Shown piece by piece: positions 54,108-63,970 of a stretch of 64,000 nucleotides of DNA. Positions within the stretch are counted from its first letter, which is position 1; every line of letters starts with the position of its first letter. The notes beneath the pieces were generated by a model. It saw nothing but the letters and a program-made list of their open reading frames with translations, made no database searches and was not told where the DNA came from. A program made the translations under genes and the position numbers. The DNA comes from Actinopolyspora saharensis (GTDB lineage: Bacteria > Actinomycetota > Actinomycetes > Mycobacteriales > Pseudonocardiaceae), in contig NZ_FNKO01000002.1 in NCBI RefSeq assembly GCF_900100925.1, forward strand, positions 62,001 to 126,000, read 5' to 3'.

Positions 54108-54890
54108 TCAGGCCTGCTGCACCGGGTTGGTGAGCGTTCCCAACCCGTCGATGGAAACCGAGACCTTCTGCCCCGGCTGCAGCGGACCGACCCCCGAAGG
54201 AGTTCCGGTCAGGATCACGTCGCCGGGCAGCAGGGTCATGACGCGGGAGACGTATGAAACCAGACCGGCCACGTCGTGCACCAGCAGGGAGGTCCGCGAC
54301 TCCTGCACCGGTTCGCGGTCCACTTCCGTGCGCAGCGCCAGATCCGAGGCGTCCGTGCCCGTGTCGATCCACGGTCCGAGCGGGCAGAAGGTGTCGTAGC
54401 TCTTGGAGCGCGTCCACTGCCCGTCAGCCTGCTGCTGGTCCCGCGCGGTCACGTCGTTGGCGATCGTGTAGCCGAGCACGACCTCGGTGCCGCGGGCCTC
54501 CGGAACGTCCTTGCAGGGCTGTCCGATCACCGCCGCGAGTTCGCCCTCGTAGTCCACCCGCTCGGAGTTGGGGGGCATCTTGATCGGCGCGCTCGGACCG
54601 ACGACAGCCGTGGACGGCTTCATGAACAGAACCGGGTTCGGCGGCACCTCCGAGCCCATCTCCCGTGCGTGCTCGGCGTAGTTCTTGCCCACGCAGATCA
54701 CCTTGGTCGGCAGGATCGGCGCCAGCAGCCGCACGTCGGCCATCGGCCACTTGCGGCCGGTGAACGTCGGCTCCCCGAACGGGTGCTGGTCGATCTCGAC
54801 GGCGAGCACCTTCTCACCGGGGGACTTGGGATCCGGCTCCAGAGCGACGAACGAGACCCCTTCGGGTTGAGCAACACGTGCCAGGCGCAA
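54108..54890 (-). CDS. Fumarylacetoacetate hydrolase (FAH) family protein
   Basis: A 260-residue enzyme of the FAH/HpcE group. The active-site block is KVICVGKNYAEHAREMG followed by PVLFMKPSTAVVGPSAPI; metal ligands are in DYEGELAAVIGQ (Glu cluster) and GYTIANDVTARDQQ; GDVILTGTPSGVGPLQPG closes the fold. Members cleave acylpyruvates or decarboxylate oxaloacetate-like acids; the substrate is not certain. The homologue Rv2993c stands at the same place in M. tuberculosis. The TTG start has GGAGG 6 nt upstream. It lies 66 bp downstream of cimA on the same strand. Confidence 0.9.
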   Translation of the reverse strand: MRLARVAQPEGVSFVALEPDPKSPGEKVLAVEIDQHPFGEPTFTGRKWPMADVRLLAPILPTKVICVGKNYAEHAREMGSEVPPNPVLFMKPSTAVVGPSAPIKMPPNSERVDYEGELAAVIGQPCKDVPEARGTEVVLGYTIANDVTARDQQQADGQWTRSKSYDTFCPLGPWIDTGTDASDLALRTEVDREPVQESRTSLLVHDVAGLVSYVSRVMTLLPGDVILTGTPSGVGPLQPGQKVSVSIDGLGTLTNPVQQA

Positions 54891-54956
54891 GCGAAACCTC
54901 CGTTATCTACTTTCCCCGGACAGCCTACGTGCCACCTGCTCGAACAACTCGCCTGG

Positions 54957-56642
54957 TCACCCGCTTCCCGGCAGACTGGCCTCGCTGATCCCGGCCCGCC
55001 GTATCGCTTTGTGGGCGAACGCGTCACGCAGCGCGTACCAGCTGGCCTCGACGATGTTGCCGTGGACTCCCACGGTGTTCCACTCGAGGAACTCGTCCCG
55101 CGACTCGACGAGCACCCGGGTGACCGCGTCCGTTCCCGAGGTGTCGGTGAGGATCCGCACCTTGTAATCCACCAGCTCGACCTCGTCGAGCCAGGGAAGC
55201 CGCGGCACGAGCCCGGCGCGGAGCGCGGCGTCCAACGCGTTGACCGGCCCGTTGCCCTCGGCCGTGGCGATGACCCGCTCACCGTCCACGTGCAACTTGA
55301 CCGTCACTTCGGACACGACCTGCCCGTCCGGGCGGTGATCGAGCGAGACCCGGTAGGACTCCAGCTCGAAGGGGGCTCCGAACGAGGCCCCGACCGAGTT
55401 CTCCGCCGCCCCCTCGTGGCCGGCCCCCTCTGCGAGCGCCAGCTCACGACGCAGCAGCAGCTCCAGTGACGCGTCGGCCCCCTCGAACGACCAGCCGTGG
55501 GCTTCCAGCTCCTTGACCCTGCGCACCGCGCCGTTGATCGCTTCGGGCGAACCGCTCAGGTCCAGCCCCAGCTCGGCCGCCTTGAGCTCCAGGCTCGCGC
55601 GTCCGGCCATCTCGGTGACCAGCACGCGCATTCCGTTGCCCACCCGCTCCGGGTTGATGTGGTTGTACAGTTCCGGATCCACCTTGATCGCGCTGGCGTG
55701 CAGCCCCGCCTTGTGGGCGAAGGTGGAGGTGCCCACGTAGGCCTGGTGCGTGTCCGGGGCGAGGTTGGCGATCTCGGCCAGGGCGTGCGAGACGCGGCTG
55801 AGCTCGGTCAGGTTGCCCTCGGGGAGCACCGGGATGTCGAGCTTGGTCTCCAGATTGCCGATCACGGAGAACAGGTCGGCGTTGCCCGCGCGCTCGCCGT
55901 ACCCGTTGGCCGTGCACTGGACGTGGCTCGCGCCGGCCTGGACCGCGGCCACCGTGTTCGCCACGGCACACCCGGTGTCGTCCTGGCAGTGGATTCCCAC
56001 CCGGAAACCCGTGCGCCGGATGACCTCCTCGACCGTTCGCGCCAATCCGGTGGGCAGCTGGCCACCGTTGGTGTCGCAGAGGCAGACCAGGTCAGCCCCC
56101 GCGCGCACGGCCGACTCCAGCACGCGCAGCGCCGTGTCGGGGTCGTGGGCGTACCCGTCGAAGAAGTGCTCGGCGTCCAGGAACACGCGCCGGCCGTGCT
56201 CGACGAGGTGGCGCACGGTGTCCGCCACCATCGCGCAGTTCTCCGCCACATCGGTGCGCAGGGCGTGCTCGATGTGCCTGCTGTCGGCCTTCGCGACCAG
56301 GGTCACCACGGGCGCCCGGGACTCGAGCAGCGCCGCCACCTGAGCGTCCTCCCGCACGGAGGCGCCGGGCCTGCGCGTGGAACCGAAGGCGGTGAGCACG
56401 GAGTGCCTGAGCTCGAGCTCGCCCTGGGCCGCTCGCTGGAAGAACTCGGTGTCCTTGGGCAGCGCTCCGGGCCAGCCGCCCTCGATGAACCCCACGCCCA
56501 GGGAGTCCAACGTGCTCGCCACGGCGAGCTTGTCCGACACCGAGTAGGAGATGCCTTCACGCTGGGCTCCGTCACGCAAGGTGGTGTCGTAGACGTGAAA
56601 GGTGTCCGCGGACGGAGTTCCTGCCGGGCTGGTGCGGGTCAC
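54957..56642 (-). CDS. cimA: Citramalate synthase
   Basis: A 561-residue enzyme of the 2-isopropylmalate synthase family that condenses pyruvate and acetyl-CoA to (R)-citramalate, opening a threonine-independent route to isoleucine. HVYDTTLRDGAQREGISYSVSDKLAVASTLDSLG is the N-terminal TIM-barrel signature, HCQDDTGCAVANTVAAVQAGASHVQCTANGYGERAGN contains the metal-binding and catalytic segment, and residues about 410-540 form the allosteric regulatory domain. Length and long LeuA-like C-terminus match CimA rather than LeuA. The GTG at 56642 has GGAGGG 4 nt upstream. It is preceded by a leader frame and an attenuator-like terminator, and followed by the FAH gene. Confidence 0.9.
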   Translation of the reverse strand: MTRTSPAGTPSADTFHVYDTTLRDGAQREGISYSVSDKLAVASTLDSLGVGFIEGGWPGALPKDTEFFQRAAQGELELRHSVLTAFGSTRRPGASVREDAQVAALLESRAPVVTLVAKADSRHIEHALRTDVAENCAMVADTVRHLVEHGRRVFLDAEHFFDGYAHDPDTALRVLESAVRAGADLVCLCDTNGGQLPTGLARTVEEVIRRTGFRVGIHCQDDTGCAVANTVAAVQAGASHVQCTANGYGERAGNADLFSVIGNLETKLDIPVLPEGNLTELSRVSHALAEIANLAPDTHQAYVGTSTFAHKAGLHASAIKVDPELYNHINPERVGNGMRVLVTEMAGRASLELKAAELGLDLSGSPEAINGAVRRVKELEAHGWSFEGADASLELLLRRELALAEGAGHEGAAENSVGASFGAPFELESYRVSLDHRPDGQVVSEVTVKLHVDGERVIATAEGNGPVNALDAALRAGLVPRLPWLDEVELVDYKVRILTDTSGTDAVTRVLVESRDEFLEWNTVGVHGNIVEASWYALRDAFAHKAIRRAGISEASLPGSG

Positions 56643-56713
56643 TGTCCCTCCAAAGGACGATGTTCGGTTGGTCCGGAACGTGCGGTGGATGCTTGGCGGA
56701 TCCACTGGGAAAC

Positions 56714-56784
56714 AAAAAAAGACCCCTCGCGGATGCGAGAGGTCTGCGCGTCGGGCGGGCAGAGAGCCGAGTCACCCGACGCGC
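56714..56784 (-). promoter_or_regulatory. Attenuator of cimA: paired hairpins with U-tract terminator
   Basis: Read on the minus strand, the 5' arm GCGCGTCGGG (56775-56784, inside the leader frame) pairs perfectly with CCCGACGCGC (56746-56755). One base later a second hairpin begins: 56735-56744 with 56721-56730 (9 of 10 pairs, 4-nt loop), followed by seven T residues (56714-56720). The second hairpin is an intrinsic terminator about 70 nt before the cimA start. The arrangement equals that before ilvB. Ribosome-mediated attenuation is inferred. Confidence 0.75.
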
Positions 56785-56834
56785 TTGCCAATAATGTCCT
56801 TCACGTGGCGGAACACGACGTCATTTTCGCACAC
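56772..56834 (-). CDS. Leader peptide of cimA
   Basis: A 20-codon frame from GTG (56834) to TGA (56772-56774) ending DIIGKRVG. Shorter versions start at GTG 56816 or GTG 56804 (MKDIIGKRVG). It includes two adjacent isoleucine codons written ATT ATT, uncommon in this GC-rich DNA, and several valine codons. Its last codons form the first arm of the attenuator. The start is uncertain because only a weak GGAG precedes 56834. It resembles the ilvB leader in ending and position. Confidence 0.6.
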   Translation of the reverse strand: MCENDVVFRHVKDIIGKRVG

Positions 56835-56919
56835 ACCGCTTCCGCTCCACCCACTGGGCCCTCTTTCCCATGATCCGGACACGAAGGCGCGTCCACGTTC
56901 CCGCGGCCCCCTGGCCCGG

Positions 56920-57963
56920 TCAGGTCTGCTGCACGACCTCCCTGGAGGAGACGAGCGCGGCCAACCGGTCCCCGATGGCGTGCGTGGCGCCGGGAGCGGA
57001 GTGATCCCGGGTCGCCAGATCGAACGACACGGAGGCCTGGACCCGGCGCGCCGCCTCGGTGTAGCCCACGTGATCGAGCAGCAGGGCCACGGAGAGCACG
57101 GCCGCGGTCGGATCGGCCGTCCCCTGCCCGGCGATGTCGGGAGCGCTGCCGTGCACGGGCTCGAACATGCTCGGGTTCCGCCTCGTGGCGTCGATGTTGC
57201 CGCTGGCGGCCCGGCCGATACCGCCCGTTACCGCCCCCGCGAGATCGGTGATGATGTCGCCGAACAGATTGTCGGTGACGATCACGTCGAACCTGCTCGG
57301 GTCCTGGACCAGGTGGATCGTCGTCGCGTCGACGTGCTCGTAGGCCACGGTGACGTCCGGGTACTGCAGCGAGAGCTCCTCGACGACACGCGACCACAGG
57401 GAGCCGGCGTGGCTGAGCACGTTGGTCTTGTGCACCAGGGTCAGGTGCTTGCGCGGACGGGCCGAGGCCCTGGCGAAAGCGTCCCTGACCACGCGCTCGA
57501 CCCCGAACGCGGTGTTCAGGCTCACCTCGGTGGCGACCTCCTGGGGGGTGTCCTTGCGCAGCAGACCACCGTTGCCCGCGTATGGCCCCTCGGTCCCCTC
57601 GCGCACGACCACCATGTCGACGTCGCCCGGATCGGCGACCGGGCTCTGCACTCCCGGGTACAACCGCGCGGGACGCAGGTTCACGTGGTGGTCGAGCTCG
57701 AAGCGCAACCGCAGCAACAACCCGCGCTCGAGTATTCCGCTGGGCACCGATGGGTCTCCCACCGCGCCGAGCAGGATGCCGTCCTGCTCCCGCATCTCCC
57801 CCAGCACGGATTCGGGCAGTAGCTCCCCGGTGTTGTGCCAGCGAGCAGCGCCCAGATCATACCGCGTGATCTCCGTTTCGGGCACCACTTCCCCGAGTAC
57901 CTTCAGAGCCTCGGCCACCACTTCCGGCCCGATCCCGTCACCTGGGATCACAGCGAGCCGCAT
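56920..57963 (-). CDS. leuB: 3-isopropylmalate dehydrogenase
   Basis: A 347-residue NAD-dependent decarboxylating dehydrogenase of leucine synthesis; in the citramalate route it also oxidises 3-methylmalate to 2-oxobutyrate. [21 protein letters not shown] is the N-terminus, [15 protein letters not shown] and [13 protein letters not shown] the substrate segments, [26 protein letters not shown] the metal site, and [18 protein letters not shown] the NAD site. It is the actinobacterial type. ATG at 57963 has GGGAGG 7 nt upstream. cimA lies downstream on the same strand, separated by the attenuator region. Confidence 0.96.
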   Translation of the reverse strand: MRLAVIPGDGIGPEVVAEALKVLGEVVPETEITRYDLGAARWHNTGELLPESVLGEMREQDGILLGAVGDPSVPSGILERGLLLRLRFELDHHVNLRPARLYPGVQSPVADPGDVDMVVVREGTEGPYAGNGGLLRKDTPQEVATEVSLNTAFGVERVVRDAFARASARPRKHLTLVHKTNVLSHAGSLWSRVVEELSLQYPDVTVAYEHVDATTIHLVQDPSRFDVIVTDNLFGDIITDLAGAVTGGIGRAASGNIDATRRNPSMFEPVHGSAPDIAGQGTADPTAAVLSVALLLDHVGYTEAARRVQASVSFDLATRDHSAPGATHAIGDRLAALVSSREVVQQT

Positions 57964-58269
57964 GCACACACCTCCCGAGTACTGCCCCGACTTGGGACTG
58001 AAACGTCGTCCCGCAGACTACCGTCCCTCGATCACGCCACGGCACGCCGGACCCTTCAAATGGACAGCACTTCCCGCCCAGTGGGACACCCGAATGGGTG
58101 AGTGTCCACCGTTCAAGCGAGGGCAACGCCCCTGCCCCACCCTTCGGTGGTCGAACGGACACCAGGAGTGACCGACCCCGTTCCGGAAAAGAAGGAGGGG
58201 TCGCCGCTGCACGCGACGACCCCTCCGCCGAGGAACGGTGCGAATCCCACCGGAATCACACCCGCGGAC
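57964..58269. other. Intergenic region between serA and leuB
   Basis: 306 bp, both flanking genes on the minus strand. Its right part holds the serA terminator (58186-58226). Around 58081-58112 an imperfect hairpin GGACACCC...GTGTCC occurs. The leuB promoter should lie here, but apart from a TAGTCT hexamer near 58016 I find no convincing -35. I looked for a branched-chain leader peptide before leuB and did not find one. Confidence 0.4.
58186..58226 (-). terminator. Intrinsic terminator of serA
   Basis: On the minus strand a perfect 10-bp stem (58217-58226 with 58194-58203, arms GGAGGGGTCG / CGACCCCTCC) is followed by a T-rich run at 58186-58193. It lies about 45 nt after the serA stop. Confidence 0.75.
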
Positions 58270-59865
58270 TCACTCGAAGCTGACGGTGCGCACCGTCTTG
58301 GCACCGACCGCGGCTCCGATGGGCTCGAGGACGCCCGCGTCCACCGGGCGATCCACCCGCAGCAGCATGATCGCGTCCGAGCCGTCGTAGGTCTGGCTGA
58401 TCTGCGCGGCCTCGATGTTGATCCCGACCTCGCCGAGCAGCGTGCCGACCTTGCCCATGACGCCCGGGCGATCCGGGTATTCGAGCAGCAGGACGCTGCC
58501 CTCGGCCCTCAGGTCGAAGTGCCTGCCGTTGACCTCGACCAGCTTCTCGATCTGCTCCGGCCCGTCCAGGGCACCCGAGACCACACCGGTGCGGCCGTCG
58601 GACAGCACCGCGCGCACCGACACGACGCTGCGGTGGCTGGCGCTCTCCGTGGAGGTCTTCACGTCGATGTCCACACCGAGGTCCTCGGCCAGCTGCGGAG
58701 CGTTCACGAAGGTGACCTGGCTCTCGACCGCACCGGCGAAGACCCCGCGCAGCGCCGCCAGCGGCAGCACGGACACGTCCTCCTCGGCGAGCTCGCCGCG
58801 GGCCTCGACGGTGACCGAGGTCGGGGTCGACCCCAGCACGGCCGCCAGCAGGGAACCGAGCTTCTGCGTCAGCGGCAGGTACGGGCGCACCTCCTCGCCG
58901 ACAGCCCCGCCCTGGACGTTGACCGCGTCGGGGACGAACTCGCCGCGCAGCGCCTGCAGCGTGGAGTGGGCGACATCGGTGCCCGCGCGGTCCTGGGCCT
59001 CGACCGTGGAGGCCCCGAGGTGCGGGGTGGCGACCACGTTGGAGAGCTCGAACAGCGGGCTGGAGGTGTTGGGCTCGGTGCTGTAGACGTCGATGCCCGC
59101 ACCACCGAGGTGACCGCTGCGCAGGGCATCGGCCAACGCGTCCTCGTCGATGAGTCCACCGCGGGCGGCGTTGATGACGATGGCGCCCTGCTTGCACTTC
59201 TTGAGCTCCTCGGCACCGATGAGCCCGAGGGTCTCCGCGGTCTTGGGCAGGTGGATGGACATCGCGTCGGCACGCTGCAGCAGCTCGTCGAGGCTGACCA
59301 GCTCGATGCCGAGCTGGGCCGCGCGAGCCGCGGAGACGTAGGGGTCGTAGGCGATCAGCTTCGCACCGAAGGCCTCGAGCCGCTGCGCGACGAGCTGACC
59401 GATCTTGCCGAGACCGATGACACCGAAGGTCTTGCCGTTGAGCTCCACACCGCTGAAGGCGCTGCGCTTCCACTCGCCCCCGCGCAGGCTCGCGTCCGCG
59501 GCTGCGACGTTGCGGGCGACGGCGAGCAGCAGCGCGATGGCGTGCTCGGCGGCCGAAACGATGTTGGAGGTCGGGGCGTTGACCACCATGATGCCGCGTT
59601 CGGTCGCGGCGGGAACCTCGACGTTGTCCAGCCCCACACCCGCACGGGCGACGATCTTCAACCGCGTGCTCGCGGAGTAAACCTCGGTGTCGACCTTCGT
59701 CGCCGAACGGACCAGCAGCGCGTCGGCGTCGGCGACGGCCTCGAGTAGGGCGGGACGATCGGTGCCGTCGACGTGGCGGATCTCGACCTCGTCTCCGAAT
59801 GCTTCCAGCACCGAAGGAGCCAGCTTCTCAGCGATCAGGACGACAGGACGGCTTGCGTTGGTCAC
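58270..59865 (-). CDS. serA: D-3-phosphoglycerate dehydrogenase (long, ACT-containing form)
   Basis: First step of serine synthesis: 3-phosphoglycerate to 3-phosphohydroxypyruvate with NAD+. The 531-residue length is that of the mycobacterial type. The catalytic and NAD domains occupy about 1-315, with GVGLDNVEVPAATERGIMVVNAPTSN, FGVIGLGKIGQLVAQRLEAFG and NAARGGLIDEDALADAL, then TPHLGASTVEAQDRAG with the catalytic His. An intervening domain (about 320-450) and a C-terminal ACT domain (about 455-531; LLLEYPDRPGVMGKVGTLLGEVGINIEAAQ) bind serine for feedback control. GTG at 59865 has GGAG 7 nt upstream. Confidence 0.97.
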   Translation of the reverse strand: MTNASRPVVLIAEKLAPSVLEAFGDEVEIRHVDGTDRPALLEAVADADALLVRSATKVDTEVYSASTRLKIVARAGVGLDNVEVPAATERGIMVVNAPTSNIVSAAEHAIALLLAVARNVAAADASLRGGEWKRSAFSGVELNGKTFGVIGLGKIGQLVAQRLEAFGAKLIAYDPYVSAARAAQLGIELVSLDELLQRADAMSIHLPKTAETLGLIGAEELKKCKQGAIVINAARGGLIDEDALADALRSGHLGGAGIDVYSTEPNTSSPLFELSNVVATPHLGASTVEAQDRAGTDVAHSTLQALRGEFVPDAVNVQGGAVGEEVRPYLPLTQKLGSLLAAVLGSTPTSVTVEARGELAEEDVSVLPLAALRGVFAGAVESQVTFVNAPQLAEDLGVDIDVKTSTESASHRSVVSVRAVLSDGRTGVVSGALDGPEQIEKLVEVNGRHFDLRAEGSVLLLEYPDRPGVMGKVGTLLGEVGINIEAAQISQTYDGSDAIMLLRVDRPVDAGVLEPIGAAVGAKTVRTVSFE

Positions 59866-60066
59866 GGGCGCGCTCCAGTAACAGAGATCAGGGTCGAAGC
59901 AAAGGCACGCCATTGTGCCGGACGGTGCAGCAGTTTAACGCTGATATGAGAATCCGTTCACACAAGTGTTGGACGTATCACCGTAACGCCACATCCGGAA
60001 CTTCCGGACGAAAACGACGTCGAACGACGAAACCGCCGCACACAGCTTCGCGGACAGTGCGGTGCA

Positions 60067-60091
60067 CCTGCCCGTTTCCATCACGGGCAGG
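60067..60091 (-). terminator. Hairpin after the DUF397 gene
   Basis: CCTGCCCGT (60067-60075) pairs perfectly with ACGGGCAGG (60083-60091) across a 7-nt loop, 15 nt after the DUF397 stop codon. No U-tract follows on the minus strand. Confidence 0.55.
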
Positions 60092-60105
60092 TTACGGTTG
60101 AGGGT

Positions 60106-60351
60106 TCACGGTTCGTCGAACTCGCCGTCCTTGGCGCCTGCGACGAACGCGTCCCACTCCTCAGGAGTGAACACGAGCACCGGCCCCTCCGGGTCCGCAC
60201 CGTTGCGCATGCCTATGTAGCCGTCCACGAAGGCGATCTCCACCCCGGGTTCGTCATCATCGTCGGTACTGGTGATCCACTCGGCGTTGCTGAAGTCGAG
60301 CTGATCCCTGATGTGGGCCTTGTCGTCGACCGGCTGCGTTTCCTCGCTCAC
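60106..60351 (-). CDS. DUF397 domain protein
   Basis: An acidic 81-residue protein of the actinobacterial DUF397 family: LDFSNAEWITSTDDDDEPGVEIAFVDGYIGMRNGADPEGPVLVFTPEEWDAFVAGAKDGEFDEP in outline follows the family pattern W-S...VEVA...VRDS...GPVLxFTxxEWxAFxxGxxxGEFD. These proteins are usually encoded beside an XRE-type helix-turn-helix gene and linked to development in Streptomyces; no such partner is adjacent here. The GTG at 60351 has no ribosome site, but a TATTAT hexamer lies 7 nt before it, suggesting a leaderless mRNA. Confidence 0.85.
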   Translation of the reverse strand: MSEETQPVDDKAHIRDQLDFSNAEWITSTDDDDEPGVEIAFVDGYIGMRNGADPEGPVLVFTPEEWDAFVAGAKDGEFDEP

Positions 60352-60358
60352 GGAGCGA

Positions 60359-60364
60359 ATAATA
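60359..60364 (-). promoter_or_regulatory. -10 element of a probable leaderless DUF397 promoter
   Basis: TATTAT on the minus strand ends 7 nt before the GTG start codon. This is the spacing at which transcription starts at the first base of the codon. No good -35 hexamer is present. Confidence 0.5.
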
Positions 60365-60410
60365 CCGATTCGGAGGCCCGCCCCGACAGGAAGGGCGTTT
60401 CTCCCCTGGC

Positions 60411-60456
60411 GAAAAACGGGCCGCCCGCCCGGCACGAAGCCGGACGGACGGCCCGT
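60411..60456 (-). terminator. Intrinsic terminator of ilvC
   Basis: Arms of 18 nt (60439-60456 and 60416-60433) pair at 16 positions with two G-U possibilities on the RNA, around a 5-nt loop, followed by TTTTT on the minus strand. It starts 15 nt after the ilvC stop and likely ends the ilvB-ilvN-ilvC transcript. Confidence 0.88.
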
Positions 60457-60470
60457 CGGACCGCTGGGGC

Positions 60471-61508
<1,038 letters not shown>

Positions 61509-62015
61509 TCACCGCACTGCGGTTGCCGTGATCGAACGTGCTCCTCGGCCGATGGCGACCATCCCCGACTGGACCATCTCGCGGACGCCGTAGGGCTCGA
61601 GCATCCGCAGCAGCGCGTCCAGCTTGTCCGAGTCGCCGGTGGCCTCGATGGTCAGCGCCTCAGGGGAGGCGTCGACCACCTTCGCCCGGAACAGCTGCAC
61701 CGTCTCGAGAACCTGGCTGCGCACCGAGGCGTCGGCCCGCACCTTGACCAGCAACAGCTCGCGCTGCACCGACGAGTCCGGGTCCAGCTCGACGATCTTG
61801 ATGATGTTGACCAGCTTGTTGAGCTGCTTGGTCACCTGTTCCAGCGGCTGCTCCTCCACCGAGACCACGATCGTCATGCGCGAGATCTCGGGGTGTTCCG
61901 TCGGACCGACGGCCAGGGACTCGATGTTGAAGCTGCGCCGGGAGAACAACCCCGACACCCTGGCCAGCACCCCTGGAACGTTTTCCACCAGCACGCTGAG
62001 CGTGTGTCGGCTCAT
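61509..62015 (-). CDS. ilvN: Acetolactate synthase small (regulatory) subunit
   Basis: A 168-residue ACT-domain protein that activates IlvB and confers valine feedback inhibition. HTLSVLVENVPGVLARVSGLFSRRSFNIESLAVGPTEHPEISRMTIVV in outline is the ACT domain; the C-terminal half (RELLLVKVRADASVRSQVLETVQLFRAKVVDASPEAL) is the activating domain. The ATG at 62015 has GGTGA 8 nt upstream. A GTG at 62027 overlaps the ilvB stop by 4 bp and is an alternative start; in either case the genes are coupled. Confidence 0.96.
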   Translation of the reverse strand: MSRHTLSVLVENVPGVLARVSGLFSRRSFNIESLAVGPTEHPEISRMTIVVSVEEQPLEQVTKQLNKLVNIIKIVELDPDSSVQRELLLVKVRADASVRSQVLETVQLFRAKVVDASPEALTIEATGDSDKLDALLRMLEPYGVREMVQSGMVAIGRGARSITATAVR

Positions 62016-62023
62016 CGACGCGC

Positions 62024-63856
62024 TCACCCCTCGTCGTCGTCGAACAGCGGGCGGATTCCGCGCGCCGCCATGATTTCGTCGTTTCCGGTTCCGGCGGCCA
62101 CCATCGGCCACACCTGCGCGTCCTTGCCCACCACGAAGTCGATGACCACGGGTCGGTCGTCGATCTCCATCGCCCGCTCGATGACGCTGTCCACGTCGGC
62201 GGCGGACTCGCACCTCATCCCCACGCCGCCGAGCGCCTCGGCCAGCAGCGCGAAGTCGGGGATGCGGTGCCCGTGGGTGCCGAGATCACTTTGTGAGTAA
62301 CGCTCGGCGTAGAAGAGGTTCTGCCACTGCCGGACCATACCGAGGTTGCCGTTGTTGATGACCGCCACCTTGATCGGCAACCCCTCGATGGCGCAGGTGG
62401 CCAGTTCCTGATTGGTCATCTGGAAGCAGCCGTCCCCGTCGATGGCCCAGACCTGTCGGTCGGGGGCTCCCGCCTTGGCACCCATCGCCGCGGGAACGGC
62501 GTAGCCCATCGTTCCGAGCCCACCGGAGTTGAGCCAGCTGCCCGGACGTTGGTACTCGATGAACTGGGCCGCCCACATCTGGTGCTGCCCCACTCCCGCG
62601 CTGTAGACCGCCTCCGGCCCCGCGAGCTTGCCGATCCGCTCGATCACGTACTCGGGCGAGAGCGTGTCGTCGGCGGGCCAGTCGTACCCGAGGGGGAAGC
62701 GCCTGCGCCAGTCCTCCAGCTGCTCCCACCACTCCGACAGGCCACCGCGCTGCCGATCGGCGGGGGTATCGTCCACGGCTTCGAGGAGCTCGGTCAGCAC
62801 CTCCTTGCAGTCGCCCACGATCGGCACGTCGGCGACCCTGTTCTTGGAGATCTCGGCCGGATCGATGTCGGCGTGCACGACCTTGGCCTCCGGCGCGAAG
62901 CCCGACAGCTTGCCGGTGACCCTGTCGTCGAAGCGGGTTCCCAGCGCGATCAGCAGATCGGATCGCTGCATCGCGGCCACCGCGGGAACCGTCCCGTGCA
63001 TGCCCGGCATCCCCAGGTGCAAGGGATGCGAGTCGGGGAACGCGCCCCGGGCCATCAGCGTGGTGACCACCGGGATACCGGTGTGCTCGGCGAGCCTGGT
63101 CAGCTCCTCCGAGGCCTCGGCCTTGAGCACCCCACCGCCGACGTAGAGCACCGGGCGCTTGGCCTCGCCCATCAGGCGCGCCGCTTCGCGGACCTGCTTG
63201 CCGTGCGGCTTGCCGACGGGTCGGTAACCGGGCAGCCGCTGTTCCGGTGGCCAGGAGAAGGACATGTTCAGCTGCTGAACGTCCTTGGGGATGTCCACCA
63301 GCACCGGTCCCGGCCGACCGCTGGACGCGATGTAGAAGGCCTCGGCGATGGTTCGCGGGATCTCGGCCGGATCGGTGACCAGGAAGTTGTGCTTGGTCAC
63401 CGGAAGCGTGATGCCGCAGATGTCGGCTTCCTGGAAGGCGTCGGTGCCGATCAGACCGGTGCTCTGCTGTCCCGTGATCGCCACCATCGGAACCGAGTCC
63501 ATGCTCGCGTCCGCCAGCGCGGTGACCAGGTTGGTCGCTCCCGGTCCCGAGGTGGCCATGCAGACTCCGGTTCTTCCCGTGACCTGCGCGTATCCGACCG
63601 CCGCGTGACCGGCGGCCTGCTCGTGCCGCACGAGCACGTGACGCACCTTGGTCGAGTCCAGGAGTGGGTCGTAGGTGGGAAGAATCGTTCCGCCCGGTAT
63701 TCCGAAGACCACCTCGCAGCCCACGGCCTCCAGCGAGCGGACCAGTGCTTGGGCACCGGTCGCTCTTACCGGGGCTCCGTTGGGTGGGGCCGGCTTCGGA
63801 CGCTGCCCCGGGGACGTTTCCGGGGCCGGATTCTGCCTGGTGTTGGCGCTGGTCAT
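62024..63856 (-). CDS. ilvB: Acetolactate synthase large (catalytic) subunit
   Basis: A 610-residue ThDP-dependent enzyme. The catalytic Glu79 lies in [23 protein letters not shown], the FAD/linker region in [29 protein letters not shown], and the ThDP-Mg site in [39 protein letters not shown] (GDG...NN). The first 33 residues are a Pro-rich, disordered extension. The gene is first in the ilvBNC operon and is preceded by a leader peptide and attenuator. Confidence 0.97.
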   Translation of the reverse strand: MTSANTRQNPAPETSPGQRPKPAPPNGAPVRATGAQALVRSLEAVGCEVVFGIPGGTILPTYDPLLDSTKVRHVLVRHEQAAGHAAVGYAQVTGRTGVCMATSGPGATNLVTALADASMDSVPMVAITGQQSTGLIGTDAFQEADICGITLPVTKHNFLVTDPAEIPRTIAEAFYIASSGRPGPVLVDIPKDVQQLNMSFSWPPEQRLPGYRPVGKPHGKQVREAARLMGEAKRPVLYVGGGVLKAEASEELTRLAEHTGIPVVTTLMARGAFPDSHPLHLGMPGMHGTVPAVAAMQRSDLLIALGTRFDDRVTGKLSGFAPEAKVVHADIDPAEISKNRVADVPIVGDCKEVLTELLEAVDDTPADRQRGGLSEWWEQLEDWRRRFPLGYDWPADDTLSPEYVIERIGKLAGPEAVYSAGVGQHQMWAAQFIEYQRPGSWLNSGGLGTMGYAVPAAMGAKAGAPDRQVWAIDGDGCFQMTNQELATCAIEGLPIKVAVINNGNLGMVRQWQNLFYAERYSQSDLGTHGHRIPDFALLAEALGGVGMRCESAADVDSVIERAMEIDDRPVVIDFVVGKDAQVWPMVAAGTGNDEIMAARGIRPLFDDDEG

Positions 63857-63894
63857 CGATTCTGCCTCGCGGTCGATGAATGGGGCCGGGCACG

Positions 63895-63970
63895 AAAAAA
63901 CCCCCGCCGGCTACAAGCCGAACGAGGGTTGGCGCGTCGACGCTGCGTACTTCTCAGGCGTCGACGCGCC
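63895..63970 (-). promoter_or_regulatory. Attenuator of the ilvBNC operon
   Basis: On the minus strand the arm GGCGCGTCGACGC (63958-63970, in the leader frame) pairs perfectly with GCGTCGACGCGCC (63931-63943). Immediately after it the terminator hairpin at 63901-63930 (arms starting AACCC and ending GGGTT, with CGGCT/AGCCG near the loop) runs into six T residues (63895-63900). A 7-bp pairing of GTACTTC (63974-63980) with GAAGTAC (63947-63953) interleaves with the first stem, so it would compete with it or form a pseudoknot. Attenuation of ilvBNC is known in corynebacteria. Confidence 0.85.

Noticed and set aside
57964..58120. Search for a branched-chain leader peptide and attenuator before leuB
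   Set aside because: An imperfect hairpin exists near 58081-58112, but there is no Leu/Ile/Val-rich frame and no terminator with U-tract before leuB.
59866..60105. Possible serine attenuator or riboswitch before serA
   Set aside because: The region has some AT-rich promoter-like sequence but no leader frame, terminator or conserved riboswitch core; the only hairpin (60067-60091) belongs to the DUF397 gene end.
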